A DNA stretch of 64,000 nucleotides from Heterocephalus glaber (Eukaryota > Chordata > Mammalia > Rodentia > Bathyergidae): positions 8,496,519 through 8,560,518 of the forward strand of contig NW_004624784.1 in the NCBI RefSeq assembly GCF_000247695.1. Reading direction: 5' to 3'. Shown piece by piece: positions 12,110 to 24,595 of this stretch (positions within the stretch are counted from its first letter, which is position 1; each line of letters opens with the position of its first letter). The position numbers were made by a program, and so were the translations under genes. Below the pieces are notes generated by a model. It did no database searches, was not told where the DNA came from, and saw nothing but the letters and a program-made list of their open reading frames with translations.

Positions 12110-12335
12110 TTCCCTTTTTAAGGCTCAATAATACTCATTTATGTATATAGCACGTCTTATTTATCTATTCATCCACCAGTGGACACATGGGTTCCTTCCA
12201 CCTCTTGACTATAGTGCATAATGGTGCAGTGATCAGAGATGTGCCAATGTCCCACACATATTTTGACTGGATTGATTTTGTTAGTGTGTATGTCCATCCT
12301 GAAAGTGAATTTTCATTGTCTCTTATATGATTAAA
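12110..12335 (-). mobile_element. L1 LINE 3'-region fragment, right part
   Basis: Continues the element interrupted by the B1: 'aaggctcaataatactcatt', 'tctattcatccaccagtgga', 'cacatgggttccttccacct', 'ttgactatagtgcataatgg'. This is the complement of the well-known L1 ORF2 3'-end region, heavily mutated. Confidence 0.75.
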
Positions 12336-13599
12336 TTTTCACCACGGCGAAGCCCTCCATTGGTGACCCCTTAGGGCAGAGTATTCATCTTGAGGCTTAG
12401 TGGCTGGCAGAATCTTAGACCCTGTCCAGTAGCCCAGCATCTCTTCTTCTCTACCCGGCTTCTCTTTCTTACAAATTGCAGGCAGAACCCTGTGGAAGCA
12501 ATGTCCCTCTCATTCCCCGTCACCCTGAAATGGCTGTCCTTTGCAACATACAGGTGCAACTATTTTTGTAATGTATATTACCTCATGTAAATGATGAGAT
12601 TTTTGGATGAGCCATGAATTTACATCACACTGCTTGTTGTTTGGAAGAAGCTTGTTTTATTGTGGTAATCTCGCCTAAGATGAGGAAAACACCAGGTGGA
12701 CCCTCAGTGGCAGATGGTTTCTATCTTTTCTTACCAGTTCCCTCCTGGGGCACAGAGAATGAGGCAATAGAGACTGAGGCCTGAACTTGGCTTCTATAGG
12801 GCTGAGAGCAAAGGCTTGGCCCATTATAATCCCGAAGTCCTGATATCAAAAAAGCATCATTTTTCCAGAATTCTCTTGGCTGCTTTTCTGTATCTGAGAA
12901 CAATGGGAAGACTGGGAGCTAAGGAGGAACACCTGTGCTGCAGGCTCGGAGTCTGTGGGAAGAGATGTGATTCACCTTCACACAGGCAACTGAAGAAAAG
13001 AGTTCGTTGTAGACTGGGCTTTTCAGACAGAAAACAGACTCGGGCCTCTGGCCTTCAGAGGGTAGATGTGAGGGGGTTGGGGGTAGTGTGTTGACCTCCT
13101 GTGAGCCCCAGGACAGGAGAAAAAAACCTGTGACTGTTCAGCTTCATAAAATACACCAACTGAGTGTCATGTGCCCTTCGCAGGTGGCGAGGCTGCCCTT
13201 TTGGGCTCCTTATTCAGCAAGGTTAGTGTCAGTGTCATCTCAGGCTTCTGAGAGCTGTTGGTGTAATGGTTTTCTTACACATATTTTTGTGCATAAACCT
13301 CTGTCCTCTGTGTGGGAAGTTGTGGAGATAAGATGATTTAAGACACACTCAATTTAAGGATCATGATGTTGGCTGGGAAAACCATTACTTAAAGATCAGT
13401 AATGAGACTAGAAAGCAGGTTTTCTTGCATGGTATATGGGCCTGGGGAAAACTTCTTTTGTGTGTGTATCCAAAAATTTGTATAATTGACAGAAGACAGT
13501 GAATTTCCCTTGTGGTTTTATTTTTACATTAATTGGGAGATGAGTAAAGTTGGACAGTGAATATTTGTTTGATATTTTGATCTTAAATGCACTTTATTA
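12336..13599. other. No gene seen; unassigned sequence
   Basis: Frames up to 92 codons without family resemblance. No repeat identified up to the L1 that starts near 13.6 kb. Confidence 0.4.
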
Positions 13600-13753
13600 T
13601 TTTTGCAACTTTTAATAGCTTATTTCTTTAATTTTTATTTTTAATTGTAAATTGAAAAATTATAGTTGTATCTGTCTATAAGGTACAAAGTGGTACTATG
13701 ATTTATTAATATAATATGGAATAATTAATTCAATTAGTGTATTGACATACCTA
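13600..13753 (-). mobile_element. L1 LINE 3' fragment, left part
   Basis: AT-rich L1 3' sequence in reverse: 'aggtacaaagtggtactatg', 'atttattaatataatatgga', 'gtgtattgacatacc'. It is cut by a short DNA transposon at 13754 and resumes at 13958. Confidence 0.65.
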
Positions 13754-13957
13754 CAGTAATACCTTGGTTCATGAATGCTTCTGTTTGCAAACAACTTGGT
13801 TTGCAAATAAAAGCATTTGGCAAAATGTTGCTTCCACTTGCAAACTCCATACTGGGTGACAAACGTGACCATGGGCATCCTCCCGACACAAACACAAATG
13901 CAGCCATCTTTCCCCAAGTCATAAAACAAATTAAGTTTGTAAAACAAGGTATCACTG
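13754..13957. mobile_element. Short TIR DNA transposon (pogo/Tigger-like MITE)
   Basis: The left end reads 'cagtaataccttggttcatg'. The right end, reverse-complemented, reads 'cagtgataccttgttttaca', giving imperfect terminal inverted repeats. It is preceded by TA (13752-13753) and followed by TG, taken as a decayed TA target duplication. Removing the 204-bp element restores a continuous L1 text ('gacatacctattgcctgaaatac'-like). Its ends match those of the element at 61512-61687. It encodes no transposase; overlapping frames are incidental. Confidence 0.75.
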
Positions 13958-14635
13958 TGTTGCCTGAAATACTTATCATTTTTGTGATGAGAACATTTGA
14001 AATTTATTAGAAATTTTGAAATGTACAACACAGTAATATTTAGCATGTTCCTCATGCTTTGCAGTATAACTCAAAGAAGCAAAACCTTCTTCCTCATGTC
14101 TAGCTGAGGCTATGTACCCTTTGACTGACACCTCCCCACACACCCAACCCTGAAGCCTCTGTACTCACCACTCTAGTCTGTGCTTCTATGAGTTCAGTTG
14201 TTTTAAGTGGCGTGTGTAAGTGAGAATGTGTGGTGTTTATCTTTCTGTACCTGGTTTATTTCACTTAATATAATATTCTGCAATTCTGATCATACTGTCA
14301 CAAATGACATTTCCTTCTTTTTAAGGTTGAATAGTATTCCATTGGGTATATGTGCCATATTTTCTTTATCCTTTCATCAGTTGATGGACTCTTAGGTTGG
14401 TTACATAACTTGGCCATTGTGAATGGTGCTGCCTTATACGGGGGAGTTCAGAATCTTTTCTGCATGCTGAATTAAAATATTTTGGGTAAATTTCCAAATA
14501 CAATTCTTGGATCACATGATATTTCTATTTTTAGTTTTTTGAGGAATCTTCATATAGTTTTCTATAATGGCTGTAGTAATTTACAGTCTCACTGTACAAG
14601 AAGTCTCTTTTCTCCACATATTTCAATGTACTTTA
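13958..14635 (-). mobile_element. L1 LINE 3' fragment, right part
   Basis: Continues the interrupted L1: 'tgcctgaaatacttatcatt', 'tgatgagaacatttgaaatt', 'tttatttcacttaatataat', 'aaggttgaatagtattccat', 'ttgatggactcttaggttgg', 'ggccattgtgaatggtgctg' and 'tttacagtctcactgtacaa'. All are reverse-strand L1M landmarks in the expected order. No intact frame. Confidence 0.85.
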
Positions 14636-15269
14636 TATTGAAATTAAAAAGTAATATATAATGGTAGCAGTGGTAGGAATGAGACTGATGAGAAAGGATA
14701 TTGTTTGACACATCATACCATTTTGGTGGTAGTTATTCAGATCACTGCAAACTGGGGAAATAGAAATGCACAGTGATTGTGCCAGGGAACTGAGTTTTAG
14801 ATTTCAGCTGGAGACAAGTTCTAGACATTGCTCATGTTGGGAATTACAGATGGGCTGTGCGAGGGGAAAGGAGCAGGTATGAGGGATGGAGGTAATCACA
14901 CCTGGAGGAAATACACAAAAGTATAGGAATCCAAAGAGACCAGTTCATACTACCAGGAGGGTGAAGGTGAGCAGAGGGACACACACCTGAGCTCCACATT
15001 GGTCCTTTGCAGGTGTATAAAGTGATTAGGCCCAAATGTCCACAACCCTGAGACACAGTGCAAGAGCCTAGGGAGCTTTCAAAACTGTACCAATGAATAA
15101 ATCCAGCTTCAAAGCAGTTAAATCCAAATTCAGTGGTGGGGCTTGTTCAGACAGTGTATATTTTGAAAACCTCCATCAATGATTCTTATATTCATGTACT
15201 GTACAGAACAATAGGGCAAGAAGGAAAAGAAGTTCTAATGTATGCACCTAAACAGATGCTTCGTAAGTC
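14636..15269. other. No gene seen; unassigned sequence
   Basis: Moderately purine-rich plus strand with no recognised repeat or coding similarity. Confidence 0.35.
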
Positions 15270-16250
15270 TGCAGTGTTGTTTTCAGTAGAATTGTGAAGG
15301 TAACAGGAAGCCAGACAGTGGAAGGTGGGGAAAGGAGTGAATGAGACTGTGGAGCCTGCAAGTGGGGAGCATAAGGTTGAGGATTTGCCAGGATAGGGAA
15401 GGCGTGAGATGGAAGAGTGAGAGGAATAATTGCATGGTCGGACAATGGCTTTGTTTTTGTTTTAAGGGATAATAATGTGGCAGAGAAGCTGCTCATTAAA
15501 GAGAGAGAGTGGATAATTGTAGAAAGAGGTAACATAACAAGTGGGCTGGCCTATGATCTAGAGCTCATGGGAGGGGAGGAGAGAGGGGTCTTCTTTCATT
15601 AGTGAAAATAGGAAGGGGTTTGGGAGTAGGAGGGAGGCAATTGTGGGGCCCTGGCTGAGGCACACACAGCACAGGACTGTCCTTCTCTGGGATGCAGGAG
15701 GCAGGCTGTCTGTTGAGATGAGGCTGGTGATTGAGGGAAGCTAGGAGTTCAAGCAGATGAGGAAACAGGCTGGACCAGTTCCTGCAGGATCCATGTTAGG
15801 AAGACACAGAGGCATCCATGAGGTAATGGATGCTTCTCCGGTGGGCCACAGCTGAATGTGGAATTAGCCAGCTCTGCAAAGATTTGTCCCCTCCTGATCT
15901 CAGCGACCTGCGAGCCATACACAGGAGTGAGCAGAATGGGTGGTGAGGATGGTCTCTGACTGGGAATTGGTGTGAAGAGTTAGGAAATGATAGGGCAATG
16001 ATGCAGTCTCGGCTGTAGAGAAGGTGGCTTCCCAATCACTAATCCCAAGATGGGATGGAAGGCCCATGTGGACAAAAGAGAGATGACAGACCTGGAGGAA
16101 GAGGAGTTGAGTGCATGTGAAGGCTGTATGAGGTAGACAGACGCGAGGCTTCATGAGGAGAGGATGTCTAGGGGAGGGTAAGGCTGGCTCTTGCAAGGCA
16201 GAAGACAGCTTCTGGGCAGCATGTTTGGACAGTCAAGTTTCAACTGAGTC
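15270..16250. other. Long purine-rich stretch of unknown origin
   Basis: About 1 kb in which the plus strand is strongly G/A-rich, with repeated words such as 'gaggggaggagagagggg', 'gtaggagggaggcaattg', 'gaggaagaggagttgagtg' and 'gaggagaggatgtctagggg'. Minus-strand frames of 79-98 codons (Ser/Pro/Leu-rich) result from this composition and are not judged real. The texture resembles an old retroelement body (31.8-32.2 kb is similar), but I cannot assign it. Confidence 0.4.
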
Positions 16251-16439
16251 CAAGAAGAAAAGGAAAGATTGAAAAAGTACAGAATAAAAAATAGCTTTAA
16301 TGATCATAAAACAGAGCATAATAGAGAGAAGCTGTAGGTGGGAATAAATCTTCCTTTAAAGAAAGGGTGAGAGATTAAGCAGTGGTAATGGTTTCTTTCC
16401 TCTTCAAGACCAGCAAATCATACAATATGAGTAAAATAT

Positions 16440-17420
16440 AAAAATAGCTTAAATAACATGAATATTTTATTTTCCCTGTGTTATCTGGAAACCCAGCTAT
16501 TTGCTGACCATTAAAAGAAGACAGTTATAGACCTGGTAGTATGTTATTTTAAAATAGAAACTCTGAAGATATATTTGTTGAAAGATGTTTCTTGACTTGA
16601 ATTCTCCATTATGCTTTTGATATTGGCAGAAAGAAGGAAATAACATTATGTACAAATGTCATTAATTACTCATTAATCTGACATTTTGATGGCATTAAGC
16701 AACAAATATTAATTTGAGACTCAACATTGTGATTGTTTCTAAGATGTATGACATCTCCGAAAATATGAAACCTCCATTTCAAAATTACTTTCTTCAAAGA
16801 ACTATTGTAGCCAAATACATTATTAGCACCTCTGTACCTTAAAAGCTTTAAATGAAACACCGCAATTTACAGAATTCATTACTGTGCACAACTAATTAGA
16901 ACTTTAAAAGAAATCACAGTAGAGAATCCGACATTTTCAAGAGCATTTCCTAAGGCTGAAATGTTCTTTGGGATAAATGTTGTTTTGCAGCAAATGAGTC
17001 CCTTGAATCTTACATACATATACGGAGGATGCACGCTCTGAAGAGCAGCATGTCTGACCAGTCGTGTTTCTCTGCTCAGACAAAAGAAAAGCAACAAAGG
17101 CGACAAGGGAGGGACAAGACAGTAATGCAAATTAGATGTCCATAGCATACTCAGGAAGCCAAACAAAAAACTCAGACATATCTAATTAGTGTCCAAAGCC
17201 AGCTTTACCCTTGGAAAAAGAAATTCTCATCTAAAAAAACAGCAGTGGGAACTGTGTAAGTCCCAGGTGTATGGGTGATTATAGGAGGGAGCGGAGAAAG
17301 CCACTGTTGTTCAACTCAGCAGCCTTTGTGCTGTGCAAATGTGTTTACAGAAAGAATATAAAATCGACCATGGATAGCTCCTTCCCATTCCCCAGATTGA
17401 TTAATTTCTAGACATGCTGG
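16440..17420. other. Candidate conserved noncoding block
   Basis: Repeat-free, AT-rich, with dense homeodomain- and POU-like words: 'gtcattaattactcattaat', 'caaatattaatttgagac', 'cacaactaattagaac', and an octamer 'atgcaaat' next to 'tag' at about 17,125. Frames of 64 and 95 codons on the minus strand have no recognised similarity. Possible developmental enhancer; not tested. Confidence 0.3.
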
Positions 17421-19190
17421 CAGATTTTTCCATGGATGGGGATCGGGTTTGAGAGATGAATGTGTAAATCAACAGCAGGTGGGAAGTAGAATTTGTCTAG
17501 CCCAGCTGCTGTTCCCTGCATTTCCTATTCTTTTTGGTTATCTCAGTCCAGCATCTGTCATAGAGCAGGACTCTTGGGCTTCTGTCATCTCGGGCCTGGG
17601 GAGCCACAGTGTTGCCTGTGTTTCCTGACAACTGGGTACTCTGGAATAGCAAACAACAAGAATGACAGCCCGTTTGCTCTTAGCAAAACTGACAAGAGTT
17701 GAGCTGTTATTTTGTTGTATTACGTTTTGAGATTTCTCTTTATAGTGACACGTGCTTTCCACTCCACCTTGAATTTGGGTATTGTGTCATGTGGGCTCTT
17801 TCACAATACCTCCTTACTTGGTTTTATTGCATAAATAACATTCTAATATCTGCGTGTGTTTTCTTTGTATTTTAATCTTGGTGATGGTAGACAGATTTTT
17901 TAAAAATGACCTGCTTTCTTGTCCCTTAGATTAAGTCTTGAAGCAATTATGTATTTTCCACACACTCCTGAAATGTGTGGGATTTAATCACCCAGCAGAC
18001 CCACATTTTCAGCATTTCTTAACATTGTAAAGTCTCACCGTTGGGTGTAGCTTTGAGAGGTCATCTGCTCTAGTCCTCCAGCATAGGGATCCTTCTGATC
18101 CACCCTTCACAGATCAGAGGGCTACCCAGACTCCGCTTGTCATGGGTCGATGAGTTTGCTGTGATACCCAGACAAATGGCAAATACCTCTCTGGTAGCTT
18201 CACCACTTGGGGTATCATCCCAGGAAGGCGTAGGCTCCTTCCTTGAATAATAGTGAGGGTTGCTCTTTCTCCAAGGGTTTCTTTGAAGAGGAGCCAAACT
18301 GGCATTGGAGAGGCTTATCTTCACAAGGAAGTCACAGTTACCAATGCCACTTAGAAATGTTCTACAAAAAGTATGGACTGATTATTGCTGGCAGAGAGGA
18401 AGTCAGATCTTTCTGTGATATTTACTGTAAAAGAGGTAAATGAAATTATTTTAAATTTGGCTATAGCACAACACATGTTCCATGCTACTTTGAGGAGGAT
18501 ATGATCACTGACCCTATTTAGCTCATGTATATTTTTTGCATTCACCATTTGGGCAGTGATTTCCTCCATTTGTTTCCACTTGAAGTTCTTTTAAAGACGA
18601 ATCTAATTTCTAGTAACAGCTGAAATAGTTTAGGGAATTATTCTGTTTCATCCTTTTAGGTTGCAAGATGCATCTAATATTCAGCCTGTGCTGTTATCAA
18701 TTTGATACATGTCAGTGCCTACCACTTCTTCATGCACTCATATATTCACACCCTTTAATTACTTTTTCTTCCTTAAACCTTAGCACATTATATTTGTTTT
18801 CATATTTTTAATCTTTTGGGAAAAGAGAAGTTAAAGTTATCATTATAAATTCTTAGCAGAATTGACCTTAAAAATCTCTCCACACATTTTCAATTAAAAG
18901 TAGTTTGTTAGAAAAGGAAGAAAAAAAAAGATAAAAAAGAAAATCCCAAATTATTTGGGAAAAAAACAAAAGTTGACATTAATAGAGAATCACCAATAGA
19001 AATGTGGAGTATTTGATTAAAAATTATAAAGAGATTCAGAGATCTCTGCTGCTATCTTAATTTGTAAAAGAAAGGGCTGCATGTAAATATAAAACTGAAA
19101 ATGTTCATGATAGAAATTCCTGGGGATCAAATCCATGCATCCTCTTCATGAATTTCCCAAGTGATTCTTCACTACCACGATCACAAACAG
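17421..19190. other. No gene seen; repeat-poor sequence
   Basis: Frames up to 84 codons overlap on both strands without recognisable domains. The section after 18.6 kb is very AT-rich. A short piece near 18,060 ('aggtcatctgctctagtcct') recalls an old mammalian repeat but is not callable. Confidence 0.4.
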
Positions 19191-19194
19191 TTAC

Positions 19195-19720
19195 AGAATA
19201 CAGCTTAGGTGCCAGGTTCTGTCCTGGGTGTTGGGTTGCAGTATTGGAAAGGACAAAAATGTCATGGATTCACATTTGAGTTGGAGTACCTGCCATGTAA
19301 AACAAGCTAAATCGTTTAATTTCTGGTCCTCCAGACCCTGCCCCAGGTCTTCAGGGACTCATGGAACTCAGACCACCTTGGAGGCACTCTAGTCCAGCCT
19401 CTCACACGGTAGGAAGCCTCTCTGCATAGCCCATGTTTGAGCCCCTCCTCTGAATGGGCTCTGGCGATGCTGTGTTTCTGGTAAAACTGGATGGTCTCCC
19501 ACCTGAGGTCCAGCAGAATGCAGCAAAACCCTAGAGTTTAGCACTAGAGTTTCCCTGAGTTGCAGTGTAGCCTTTTGTTGATCACTGCACACTGTTACCT
19601 GGCACACAGCTGCATCTGCTGCAAACCCTGGGCCCTTTACAACATAAACTGTTTTTGCACCAATCCCCCATATCCTGTACTTGCATATTGGATTTTTGAC
19701 ATTAAATACCATATTTTTTA
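19195..19720. repeat. Possible ancient interspersed repeats
   Basis: The text 'gtgccaggttctgtcctggg', 'tgttgggttgcagtattgga' at 19.2 kb recalls the 5' part of the ancient repeat seen elsewhere in the window. 'actctagtccagcctctcac' onward recalls another deeply diverged family. A 107-codon minus-strand frame crosses this stretch and has no recognised similarity. Confidence 0.25.
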
Positions 19721-21554
19721 ACCCCCTTTATTTTTCACTGTGGCTAAAATTGGCCCATGTTTCACCTTCTTTTGACCTTTATGAGTCTTGTTTTTTTTTT
19801 ATAAATACTTTGATTGATTACTTCATCTGTAAGCAACATTTGAGTATTTTTTATATTTCTACATGTTTATTGTTTTATAAATTGTGTGCATGTATTGTTA
19901 GCTAGTGCCTTAAAAATACTATATACTTATGACAAGGCTCAAATAGTGAATTAAACCCATAGATGATTTGTTTTTACTGATTTCTGGTCAGATCTCATTA
20001 AATTTTTGCCTTGCTGGGCTCGTATGGAGCTTATCATAGGAACAGCATAATTGTCTGCTCTGCCATTTTTCTTGTTGCTCACTGTGTTTTCATTCTTGAA
20101 TCCACTATTTCTTTGTGGGATCTTTTTTATTTTTTAAGCCAGCTGTTCATTTCGGGAAGATTGGTTTAGTTAAAACTAGATAATGTAATCCATAAATCCA
20201 CTTAACAGAGCTCATCTAAATAGCTATGTATGGTAAGACAGTGGAAGAGAACAAACAGATGAGAGAAAGGCCTTCAGTTCTGAGCTGCTGGGGAAACCTC
20301 AGGCGCCTTGCAGGCCTCCCAAGACATGCCATCCTCTCCAGTGTGGACCAGGTGACAGTATCCCTGTCAGTCAATGCACTTAAAATAACTGTGAAGTTTA
20401 ACTTCCTGTTTTTAAAGTTATAAACAAACAAAAACAGCTCTAATACTGTCTTCTCACACCCTAACCGCACCATCTCAAACACTTGTTGGGGGAGGGCTCA
20501 CCCCACTTTTGTGATCTCTAGTTTTCTACTGTAACAGTTGTATGTATAATTTTTTGTCACCCCTGTGTTGTTAGCTCCCCTCTCGATGTGCATCCCAGTA
20601 ACACACAATTCACAAACAAGAACTGAAGAAAGGATTTAGATGAATTCTTGGCATACTAGAGATCTCTCCTTTAGGTTGACACTGGTCAATTCATTGAGTC
20701 TCTTGAAGTACAATTGTGTTTTTTCAAAACTAGATATAGATTAGATAAGTTTAATACATTGTATTTGGTTTTTATATCTCAAATAGTTTTAGATTTTAGA
20801 TGTTTTGTTGTGGAAACAAGTGGGAATTAAAGGTCTGGATGATTTTCAAAAACATATCTAAATCCCATTTTACATGAATGATGACTTTTCAGATTAAATA
20901 GACTATTGATCTAGGTTGTTCCGGTGGTTTTTAACTAGGTAGTAAATGGTGCCGGATATGTTAAAGTTGTAAAATATAGAAATCTCTAAAGTGTGCACAT
21001 GAACCACATTTTAACAGAGGCAGTCCATCATCTGTAAATGTACATGGGACGTTTAATACTTTGATGTTGTATGTGTGAAACCATTTCACAACCAAATAGT
21101 GCACCAAGGGTTTTCGCTCAGTACTGATAATGGATTATAATAGATTGAAATTAAATATGATTTAAGTGACAGGAAAGTGGTGCCAGCTAAGTAAATAATT
21201 GATTAATCATCCCCTAGTTAAACCTGGCAAGTTAAATTGCTAGGCTGGAATTGAGTGTTGCTCTCCACATTTTAGTCCTAATAAAAACTGTATTAAACAA
21301 GAGAGAAAAATCAGAGAAAGGGCCAGTCCTTTGGCGTATCTTATTTACAGTGAGGTATTATGTGTATTCATTGTGCTATGGAAGCAATGCTAAGAAAATG
21401 AAGATCTAAGAAAAAGCTGTCATGGAAAACAGACAAGTAGAAATGTATGGTTGCTTAGAAAGCAACAAATTTAGAAGGTGAATGATAGCACATCTTTTCT
21501 TCTTTGTTTTGTTCTAATTGTGGTAAGTGGGGTCAGTATGACTACTAATTGCCC
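19721..21554. other. No gene seen; AT-rich unassigned sequence
   Basis: Nothing recognisable. Few frames exceed 60 codons, and there are none at all between 20.5 and 21.5 kb. Confidence 0.4.
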
Positions 21555-21690
21555 TTGGGCCCCTAGATGACCTTGGGTCAGTCACTTAGCAAAACACTTA
21601 TCTAGATCTTCCATTTCCTCATCTGTAAAGGAAGGACTTGGACAGAGAATCCTGAGCTTCCTTCCAGGTCTTGAAATTGAAGATTTTAAC
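21555..21690 (-). mobile_element. MIR-family SINE (minus strand)
   Basis: 'gaccttgggtcagtcactta' followed by 'ttccatttcctcatctgtaa' and 'aggaaggacttggacagaga' is the complement of a MIR/MIR3-type element. Confidence 0.7.
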
Positions 21691-24575
21691 AAGCTAGACA
21701 TCCCTATTAAATAGTGCAATCCTGCTTTTTCTTATATCATTATACCTAGTATTTATCACGTTGACCCTATGCCACTATAGTACCCCGTCTGTTCCTGGAT
21801 CATCAAAGAAAAATTAGCATGCATTTAGTTTATACAGAGCACATATGATCTTTTTCCACTTCTTTAAGATTAGTGGTCTTCTCCTGACACTTTATTAACC
21901 AGAATGTTTTATTAATTAGAATAGCCCATTCTGTGACCATGTAGAATAAGAGAAATTTTACCGTAATTAGAGAAAGATTTACATATTTTAAAAAATGGAA
22001 TAAGTACTAACACATTAGTTTCTGCTTAAAAGCTGTTAATATTCACAGTAATTCAGCAACCTAAGAGAAAAAGAGCTGACCCTACTCATTACTCAAGGCA
22101 ATGTTGTGTTGAATTTTAATTATAAAAATCAGTTCAGCATTTGTATTTTCCAGGTCAGCAGAATATGTCCCAAACTTCTTAGACTTTGAAAACTATGTTT
22201 CTCTTTCATAAAATGGGAATTCCTATGTCAAAGAGTAACAAATATGAAAGTAAATCACGGATCATGTAGTTAAAGCACCTACTGCATAATAGACTTATTG
22301 ACAAATGTTAATGATCATGGACATTGTAACATCACTGAGTTCTTGGCAATTTCTTTCACAGTGTAGGGTCCTCCAGCCAATCTGCATGATCAAGAACTTA
22401 TTACATTATGTCAGTCATCTTAATTGGTTCATAACATTGGATTAACCTTGTAGCAATTCACTGTCCAGTTCATAACCTAAGGCAGATAGATACCTCCTCT
22501 TAGTTTAATATAAAAATATGAATACTCAAACTACATCACTGTTCTGCTATCTAGAAAAGACTGACAATCATTCATTAGCTCTTTCAATTATACTGGTCCC
22601 AGGAATACAAAAACAGCTTTCTTATCTTTAAATGTAAATATGTAGTGAGCCATATAAGCAAAGATCCATAAAATAGCTTTGTTATAAAATGTTATGATTA
22701 TTCTTTATATTTGGACCTGGCCTGGATCCAGTCATATTTCCCTAGATATAAAGACTACAAAAGGCAAAAATATAATAAAACTCAGAAATCATGCTTAACA
22801 CTAGCATTATAATACCCAACTACTGGATTATAAATGATATAGTGTCTGTTTCTGTAACAAAATTCAAAAAAAGAAAACTCAGACTCTTCCACTCAATTTT
22901 TGCATCTTAGAAACTTAAAAATAACCTTAACAACATTAGTGCAGACCCCTCCAACATTGATAATGAGAAATGTGAGCATTATTATCACATCCTCTTGGGT
23001 CCCACCCCTTCTTTTTAATTATCTATCTAGCCATTGCTATACACAGTAGGGGAATGGCTAGCTTTTAATATGTCCCAGGTCTATATAAAGAAATATTTTA
23101 TATTTTCATTTTATGTGTATTGTAGTTGAAGTAAGGATGGCATTATCTCAGTATGACTGCGAGCATCCAGTATCTCCACCCCCTTAGAAACTGAGCTGAA
23201 AGGGCAAGAGTTTGTGATGATTTAGGCAATTCTGAGTACAAACACAGAGGCCTACAACCCTCTGAGGGACAGTGTCTCCCAGTGATACCAGTTTTGGGAT
23301 TAATCTAGATCCACACATCAACAGAGACATCGACTCTAGTGACTCTCTTTTTTGTGGATTAGGAAATGTCTGTTTCTTTGGTTTTAATCAAAACTTCTCA
23401 TAATCTGGTTTAATGATGTCATAAAGGCATTGGTTTACTCTTCCCCAGGTGGATGAAAATATTTGCCATGAAAAATAGGTTATTAGTTTTATAGCCCTTC
23501 CTATCTCCATGCCTCTATCAAGAATATGAGAAGAGATATTAAATTTCAATTTTTAATAAAATTATTGACATCATTTGGGAGTTTTATAACACTTGACATT
23601 TGCTTTCAGTGTTGGGGGAAGAAGAAGAAAGTAAATTGATTTGGTATTTATTTCCGAGGTTGGAGTACAACAAGTTACTTTAAACATAAAATATGTACAC
23701 TGCTTTTGAATGCAATGAGCAGAATGGCCTGTTGGTTCTGAAATTGAACATAAATTTTAGAATAAAATGGGTAATGTGGTAATGATAATAATGCAATTCG
23801 ATTGCTAAATGAACCTGTTTTATTATATTCATCATCGGATTCCTATTTCCACCTAGACAGCCTTCAAAATTGATATAAAGTGATGTCTGGACCTGGAAAA
23901 CAGCTCAGGAGTGAACAAACAGATCACTTAATGAAAGTTGGCTTCTTTTCCATAGTGTTTCCTCAGTGTCACTTTTTTGTTGTTGTTACCAAAGTTAAAA
24001 AACATTTTTTTCCTGAGGTAAACATCTTCAACTATGGACTTCCTTGCAGAAAATATCTGTCCTTTTTCCAGTGGAATTTGCTCCCACTAGTTAATGACAC
24101 AGAGGTCCTGAGGAGAGGACAGTGATGGGTTTGACTGCAGTGTTGGCTGGCCACTGGCAGGTGTGGGGCTGGGAAAGACCCAGCAGAGCTCCTGGGCCTC
24201 TCTGTTACTACCTTAGCACATCAGCCTGCATCTCCCTAGCTGCTTTAAAGGCTGTATAATCAATTTGGAAGAGTTCCTAATAGTATGTGATAAATAGTAT
24301 GTGATAAATGATGTAGGAAAAATGCTTATTAAAATGTCAACTCTTCAGTACTATTTGTCACTGGACCCTTAAGAGGAACTGCTCTCAAGAATACATGAGT
24401 TCCCTGGCTGGGCCATGAGGTTGTTGCCAGATTCTCTTGAAAAAATGCTGGTTTCTGTAATGTCCACTTGCATTTTCAGGAAAAGACCCGCAAAACCTGT
24501 GCAGAGGCCAGCTGCAATCTAGTTTATTTTATCTACTATTCCCATACCATGAACAACGGAGTGCCTGAGTTCTTT
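21691..24575. other. No gene seen; long AT-rich, repeat-poor stretch
   Basis: About 2.9 kb with almost no open frame above 60 codons (one, at 23880) and no repeat I can name. A 14-bp unit, aatagtatgtgata, is tandemly doubled near 24279-24307. Otherwise featureless by eye. Confidence 0.4.
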
Positions 24576-24595
24576 TCTTTTCTTTTTTTTTTTTT
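24576..24595. repeat. T-rich homopolymer tract
   Basis: A run of about 14 T preceded by 'ttcttttctt'. It may be the complement of an old retroposon A-tail, but no retroposon body is recognised to its right. Confidence 0.7.

Noticed and set aside
13600..14635. The reversed L1 as a source of functional ORF2
   Set aside because: The fragment is 3'-region only, heavily mutated and interrupted by another element.
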